From positions 1-18,645 of the forward strand of contig CAYUIS010000104.1 in assembly GCA_964444825.1 (NCBI GenBank): a stretch of 18,645 bases of DNA, written 5' to 3'. The stretch's first letter is position 1. Every line of letters starts with the position of its first letter. This document shows, piece after piece, positions 15,309 through 18,645 of the stretch. Both the position numbers and the translations under genes were made by a program. The stretch is from CAYUIS01 sp964444825 (lineage in GTDB: Bacteria > Chloroflexota > Anaerolineae > B4-G1). Under the pieces are notes generated by a model that worked only from the letters and a program-made list of their open reading frames with translations, made no database searches and was not told where the DNA came from.

Positions 15309-17456
15309 TCACTCTTCTCCCTCGGCGGCCAGCCGGAAACGGACCGCCTGCCCACCACCCGGGGCGAGCCGCAGCTCCAGCACGGTCTTATTATCGACCA
15401 ATATTTCATAGATGTCGATCGCCAGAGGGTTCCGCTCCCAATCCGCGTCGGCTCCGTCGGCGTATACCTCAGCCACATACTGCCTGTCCGTTTCGAGGAA
15501 AGTGAGCGGCGCCTCCAGATCGCGCCCTTCCTCGTCCGTCACACTGCCCAGATACCAATCCTCGCTGTCTCTATCCCTCCGTACGATGGTGACATAGTCA
15601 CCGATCTCGCCGTTCAAGACCTGCGTGTCCTCCCAATCCACCGGCACGTCCACGATGAACTGGAAGGCAGGATGGCCTGGATAGTTCTCGGGCAGATCTG
15701 CGGCCATATGCAGCGGGCTGTAGATCACCACATACAGAGCTAGCTGTTTCGCCAGTGTCGTGTTGACCCGGTGGTTGGGCCGGTAATCGTCAAACAGCAG
15801 GTCAAAGATACCAGGTGTAAAATCAAAGGGGCCGGCCAGCATACGCGTAAAAGGCAGGATTGTGGTATGCTCTGGCGGGTTTCCGCCTTCACTCCAGGCG
15901 TTGTACTCTTGCCCCCGCGCCCCCTCCCGTGTTATCATGTTGGGGTACGTACGCCTGATGCCCGTATCCTTGATCGGCTCGTGCACATCCAGCATGATGT
16001 GGAACCTGGCCGCCGTCTCGACCACGTGTCGGTAGTGGTTCACCATATACTGGCCGTGATGCCACTCCATACCCACGAGTCGACCGGCCTCGTCCCTGCG
16101 TTCTATCCCCTGGCCCCACCCTACGTAACCCGTCTTCACCGTGTCGATCCCCAGACGATGATACAGCGAAAAGCCGTCCTCCAACTGCCGTTCATAGTTC
16201 CCTATGGCCCCACCCGTCTCGTGATGTCCGATCAGGCGTACCCCTTTGGCCCTTGCGTATCGGCTCACCTCTTCCAGGTCAAAATCGTCGTACGGGGTGA
16301 CAAAGCTGAAATCGTCCCCGTTCTTGCTCCAGTCACCATCCCAGCCCACGTTCCAGCCCTCCACCAACACCCCTGCCAGGTTATGCTGGGCCGCAAAATC
16401 GATGGTCCGCTTCGCGTTCTCTGTCGTCGCGCCGTGCCGTATCCCCGAGCCCCACGTGTATTTGCCGATGTGCATCCCCCACCAGATGCCCACGTACTTG
16501 CCCGGCTTGATCCACGATACATCCTCCAACTTGTTCGGCTCGTTGAGGTTCAGGAACAGATAGGACGTGATCAGATCGCCAGCTTTTTCGGCGATCTGGA
16601 TCGTACGCCAGGGGGTCTGAAACGGGGGTGAACCCTTCACCTTGATCCCATCCGACCACGGCACCAGGTCGCATCCCAGCTTGTCTCCCCCGGTGGCCTT
16701 TAGCGTCATTGATGCATAGTCGATCAGCGCCGCTTCGTGGATGCTCAGGAACAGGCCATCGACCGTCTCCATCGTGAGGGGTGTGTGTACCGCTCGTGAC
16801 ATCCTGACCCTCAGGAAGCTGAGGGGGGATTCAGTGTACAGATATTCATACCGCTCATCCCCGTATGCCGGGATCGACCACACCCGGTGGATGTTCGCCA
16901 ACGCAAACTCTGTCTCCTCATCGGTGATCTGGAAACTGGATAGGTTCTCCTGCTGGGGCAGCTCGTAGCGAAAACCCAGGCCGTCGTCGTATACCCGAAA
17001 CACCACCGTCATCTCACGAGCGGGCTCGGCGGTTTCGGTAAGATCCACCCGCAGTTCGTTGTAATGATTGCGGATCTCCTTGACCTCACCCCACGGCTGG
17101 ACCCACGTCTCGTCAAACGTGCTCTCTGTGTGTGCGGCAATGCTCAGGTTCGCGTCCAGTGGACCAGCCTCTTTGAACCGAAAACCCAATTTGGACGGCT
17201 CGATGACCTGTTTCCCCGAGTAGCTGACCTGATAATAGGGGGCACCCTCCTCCAGCTTCAGGGTGACCTGCACCCTGCCGTCCGGCGACGAGACGTGTAC
17301 GCCCTCCTGACCAGGCCCCAATGCGCCGCCCGGAGGCTGGGTCCCCGATGTTTCTCCTGAGCGACAACCCGCCAACAGGAGCCCTTCTACTGGCAGGATA
17401 AACAGCGCCAGCAAGGTCAATCTGAGGATAAAAGATCGTGGGTCTTGCGATTGCAC
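15309..17456 (-). CDS. GH97 glycoside hydrolase, secreted lipoprotein
   Basis: The 715-residue enzyme has a lipoprotein signal (LLLAGC, lipid-attachment Cys31), the GH97 N-terminal beta-sandwich (about 52-310), a TIM barrel starting near WWGMHIGKYTWG (325-336), and a C-terminal beta domain (about 615-711). GH97 enzymes are calcium-dependent exo-alpha-glucosidases or alpha-galactosidases acting outside the cytoplasm. Candidate catalytic residues are E413 in HHETGG, E493 in VHEP and E518 in RGQEY; their spacing resembles the two bases and acid of the inverting enzyme SusB. The segment TVKTGY (439-444) lacks the Asp nucleophile of retaining members. An inverting alpha-glucosidase is the best inference. 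The GTG start has GGGAGAGAG upstream. No SusC/SusD-like genes or other glycosidases are nearby. Confidence 0.93.
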   Translation of the reverse strand: MQSQDPRSFILRLTLLALFILPVEGLLLAGCRSGETSGTQPPGGALGPGQEGVHVSSPDGRVQVTLKLEEGAPYYQVSYSGKQVIEPSKLGFRFKEAGPLDANLSIAAHTESTFDETWVQPWGEVKEIRNHYNELRVDLTETAEPAREMTVVFRVYDDGLGFRYELPQQENLSSFQITDEETEFALANIHRVWSIPAYGDERYEYLYTESPLSFLRVRMSRAVHTPLTMETVDGLFLSIHEAALIDYASMTLKATGGDKLGCDLVPWSDGIKVKGSPPFQTPWRTIQIAEKAGDLITSYLFLNLNEPNKLEDVSWIKPGKYVGIWWGMHIGKYTWGSGIRHGATTENAKRTIDFAAQHNLAGVLVEGWNVGWDGDWSKNGDDFSFVTPYDDFDLEEVSRYARAKGVRLIGHHETGGAIGNYERQLEDGFSLYHRLGIDTVKTGYVGWGQGIERRDEAGRLVGMEWHHGQYMVNHYRHVVETAARFHIMLDVHEPIKDTGIRRTYPNMITREGARGQEYNAWSEGGNPPEHTTILPFTRMLAGPFDFTPGIFDLLFDDYRPNHRVNTTLAKQLALYVVIYSPLHMAADLPENYPGHPAFQFIVDVPVDWEDTQVLNGEIGDYVTIVRRDRDSEDWYLGSVTDEEGRDLEAPLTFLETDRQYVAEVYADGADADWERNPLAIDIYEILVDNKTVLELRLAPGGGQAVRFRLAAEGEE

Positions 17457-17498
17457 CTGTCGTGACTCTCTCCCTGACCGTATTATTCGCTCGTCCGA

Positions 17499-18005
17499 TC
17501 ACTCCAGTTCTATCACCATCCTCTTTATGAATTCCCTGCCCCCCATCCTTCCCCAGAACCCCACCGACTGGGGATTCGCCGTGGCAGCTTCCAGCTCGAC
17601 GTGGCACACGCCGCGTTCGATGAACCAATCCTTCATCGCCCGGAAAAGTCTCTCGCCGATTCCCCACCGCTTGTATTCCTCCTTGACAGCGATATTCCCC
17701 ACCTCCCCAATCAGTTTTTCTGCATAGATAGGTGGTTTCTCGACGACGTGTCCCACGCAGTATCCCACGATCTTGTCGCCCAGCTCAGCCACGAGGACTC
17801 TCGAGTCCCCGATCTGCGTGTGCGACTCGAAGATATAGCCTCCCCACAATTCCTCTGCCGCTTCGACTTTCTGAAAGATGGCGTCCCATTGCTCGTGATA
17901 CCTCACGAACTCGCGGAATATCATCTTGAGTTGTGGCAGATCCTCCTTCTTCAGTTCCCGAATGGTCATCACCATCGGGCCGATGGCGGTCTGGTCGCTA
18001 GTCAT
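17499..18005 (-). CDS. GNAT family N-acetyltransferase
   Basis: The 168-residue protein has the GNAT fold signature: a beta4 strand EVGNIAVKEEYKRWGIGERL (101-120) with the acetyl-CoA pyrophosphate loop RWGIG (113-117), and a motif B ending ATANPQSVGFWGRMGG (141-156). It would transfer an acyl group from acyl-CoA to an amine of a small molecule or protein; the substrate cannot be predicted. The ATG at 18005 overlaps the stop of the SpoIIAA-like gene by 8 bp, suggesting translational coupling. The extra N-terminal residues before TIRELKKED could be an overlong start, since an ATG at residue 13 also fits. Confidence 0.88.
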   Translation of the reverse strand: MTSDQTAIGPMVMTIRELKKEDLPQLKMIFREFVRYHEQWDAIFQKVEAAEELWGGYIFESHTQIGDSRVLVAELGDKIVGYCVGHVVEKPPIYAEKLIGEVGNIAVKEEYKRWGIGERLFRAMKDWFIERGVCHVELEAATANPQSVGFWGRMGGREFIKRMVIELE

Positions 18006-18366
18006 CAGTTAGCAGCCAATCCTTCGCGTCCTCCATATCATCGAACGGCTTTGGCGACCTGCCCACCAATCGGGCGAGTGAATCCATTATGACCTTTGTG
18101 AAGCCAGACCATCGCATCACAACAGCGCCCTTCCGCAAATGTGGAGACATCCGGGGTCCGTTGTCCTTGATGACGGCGACCACCTCCCTGGAGAGATCGG
18201 TATGGCGTAGGTCCACCAGCATCAGCACCGACCCCACCGGCTCCTGAGCAATCGCATCCCCTGCCGCCTCGATCTCAGCCCTGAAGCCATCAACGTCAGA
18301 TCCGAAACCCGAGAAATCGGCCAGGAATACCTGCGTTTCCCTGTAGCTGATCCATTTTGATTTCAT
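17998..18366 (-). CDS. SpoIIAA/STAS-like small protein
   Basis: The 122-residue product resembles STAS or SpoIIAA-like single-domain proteins: alternating strands and helices with VLMLVDLRHTDLSREV (47-62), a central KGAVVMRWSGFTKVIMD (79-95) and a closing PKPFDDMEDAKDWL (105-118). The last block, with an FD turn before a helix ending DWL, is common in a group of uncharacterised SpoIIAA-like proteins. Its role is unknown; anti-sigma antagonists and lipid-binding regulators share the fold. The ATG at 18366 has GGGAG upstream; an open N-terminal extension translates the repeat region and is not credible. Confidence 0.65.
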   Translation of the reverse strand: MKSKWISYRETQVFLADFSGFGSDVDGFRAEIEAAGDAIAQEPVGSVLMLVDLRHTDLSREVVAVIKDNGPRMSPHLRKGAVVMRWSGFTKVIMDSLARLVGRSPKPFDDMEDAKDWLLTDD

Positions 18367-18387
18367 CGCTCTATCTCCCTTCTGAGG

Positions 18388-18427
18388 GTCCTGTCCCCGG
18401 CACCAGGGAGCGTCCTGTCCCCGACAC
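18388..18427. repeat. Two 16-bp direct repeats, 24-bp period
   Basis: GTCCTGTCCCCGGCAC (18388-18403) recurs as GTCCTGTCCCCGACAC (18412-18427) with a single mismatch, just upstream of the SpoIIAA-like gene. It may be a dispersed repeat unit or a regulator binding site. It ends about 20 bp before the start codon. Confidence 0.6.
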
Positions 18428-18551
18428 GAGTCAGGGGCATCGCCCTGGCAGAGGTCAGGCCAGTCTCCCATCCGGGAGGTGTTCCTACGTCGCCCCCCCC
18501 CGTAAATTCACCCGGCGCCCAGTGCCCCATCCCAACGCCACGCGGCGGCTT

Positions 18552-18645
18552 TCAGCTTTCTACCTGGGCAATCTCATCGCTCGGCAGATTGACCCTGTCC
18601 CACAATCTCGTCTGAAACCCTAGGGGCATTCCTCCACTGTCGGTG
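18552..18645 (-). CDS. Possible 3' end of a gene running off the right edge
   Basis: On the minus strand one frame is open from the window edge to a TGA, reading TDSGGMPLGFQTRLWDRVNL and then PSDEIAQVES. The mixed composition is protein-like, but 30 residues are too few to identify. An internal ATG follows GGAGG by only one base, too close for initiation, so a partial gene is more likely than a short one. Between it and the SpoIIAA-like gene lie a run of nine Cs (18493-18501) and the direct repeat. Confidence 0.3.
   Translation of the reverse strand, partial: TDSGGMPLGFQTRLWDRVNLPSDEIAQVES

Noticed and set aside
14339..15505. Plus-strand open frame of 388 codons
   Set aside because: It is antisense to the helical protein, which has a strong ribosome binding site and protein-like composition. 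The plus frame is Arg/His/Leu-rich and lacks any domain.
15771..16631. Plus-strand open frame of 286 codons
   Set aside because: It is antisense to the catalytic barrel of the GH97 gene, whose identity is secure.
18367..18471. Upstream extension of the SpoIIAA-like protein
   Set aside because: It translates the direct repeat into a Cys/Gly/Asp-rich stretch (QDAPWCRGQD) with no family support, and a good ribosome binding site precedes the ATG at 18366.
1..18645. CRISPR array, tRNA, rRNA, IS element or phage genes
   Set aside because: No regularly spaced repeats, cloverleaf-like sequences, rRNA-like stretches, transposase or phage motifs were seen on either strand.

Overview
The window is an 18.6 kb piece of a moderately GC-rich bacterial chromosome. 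Every gene I can support, about twenty, lies on the minus strand, so transcription runs from the right edge to the left. Many starts are GTG behind good Shine-Dalgarno sequences, and intergenic gaps are short. The mix suggests an anaerobe or facultative anaerobe: flavodoxin, 8Fe ferredoxin, an epoxyqueuosine-reductase-like Fe-S protein, a DRG-like GTPase, a GH97 glucosidase and a Vps62-like protein. My best guess is Chloroflexota (Anaerolineae-like), but this is inference; no rRNA or marker gene is present to settle it.

Layout in transcription order. (1) Right edge: the possible 3' end of an off-window gene and a short direct repeat. A SpoIIAA/STAS-like protein, a GNAT acetyltransferase, a GH97 lipoprotein glycosidase and an unrecognised helical protein of 295 aa follow, tightly packed. 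(2) 12.9-14.4 kb: a flavodoxin-like gene overlaps a membrane-anchored 2[4Fe-4S] ferredoxin by 34 bp, followed by a small three-helix membrane protein. Together they look like a split membrane version of the fused flavodoxin-ferredoxin (EFR1) proteins. (3) 8.9-12.8 kb: an M20 peptidase, a uracil-DNA-glycosylase-superfamily-like protein, a broken DNA alkylation repair gene (both ends present, middle missing), an epoxyqueuosine-reductase-like Fe-S protein and MsrA. (4) 3.7-8.7 kb: a clear sigma70-type promoter drives a DRG/Obg-like GTPase with a TGS domain, then a PlsC-type acyltransferase with a long C-terminal extension. That gene overlaps a type IIA (calcium-type) P-ATPase by 10 bp. (5) 1-3.5 kb: a second, near-identical promoter drives a small membrane protein, a DUF4177-like protein and a coiled-coil protein. 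Beyond a hairpin come a Vps62-like protein and an aspartate/glutamate racemase-family protein.

Most of this is housekeeping or accessory metabolism: lipid and ion handling, redox, repair of oxidised or damaged molecules. I see no phage, IS element, CRISPR array, rRNA or tRNA. No new multi-gene defence or biosynthetic system is evident. The most notable items are the internally deleted alkylation-repair gene, the split flavodoxin/membrane-ferredoxin pair, the acyltransferase with a variant active-site motif coupled to a calcium-type pump, the matched promoter pair, and several unrecognised small proteins.
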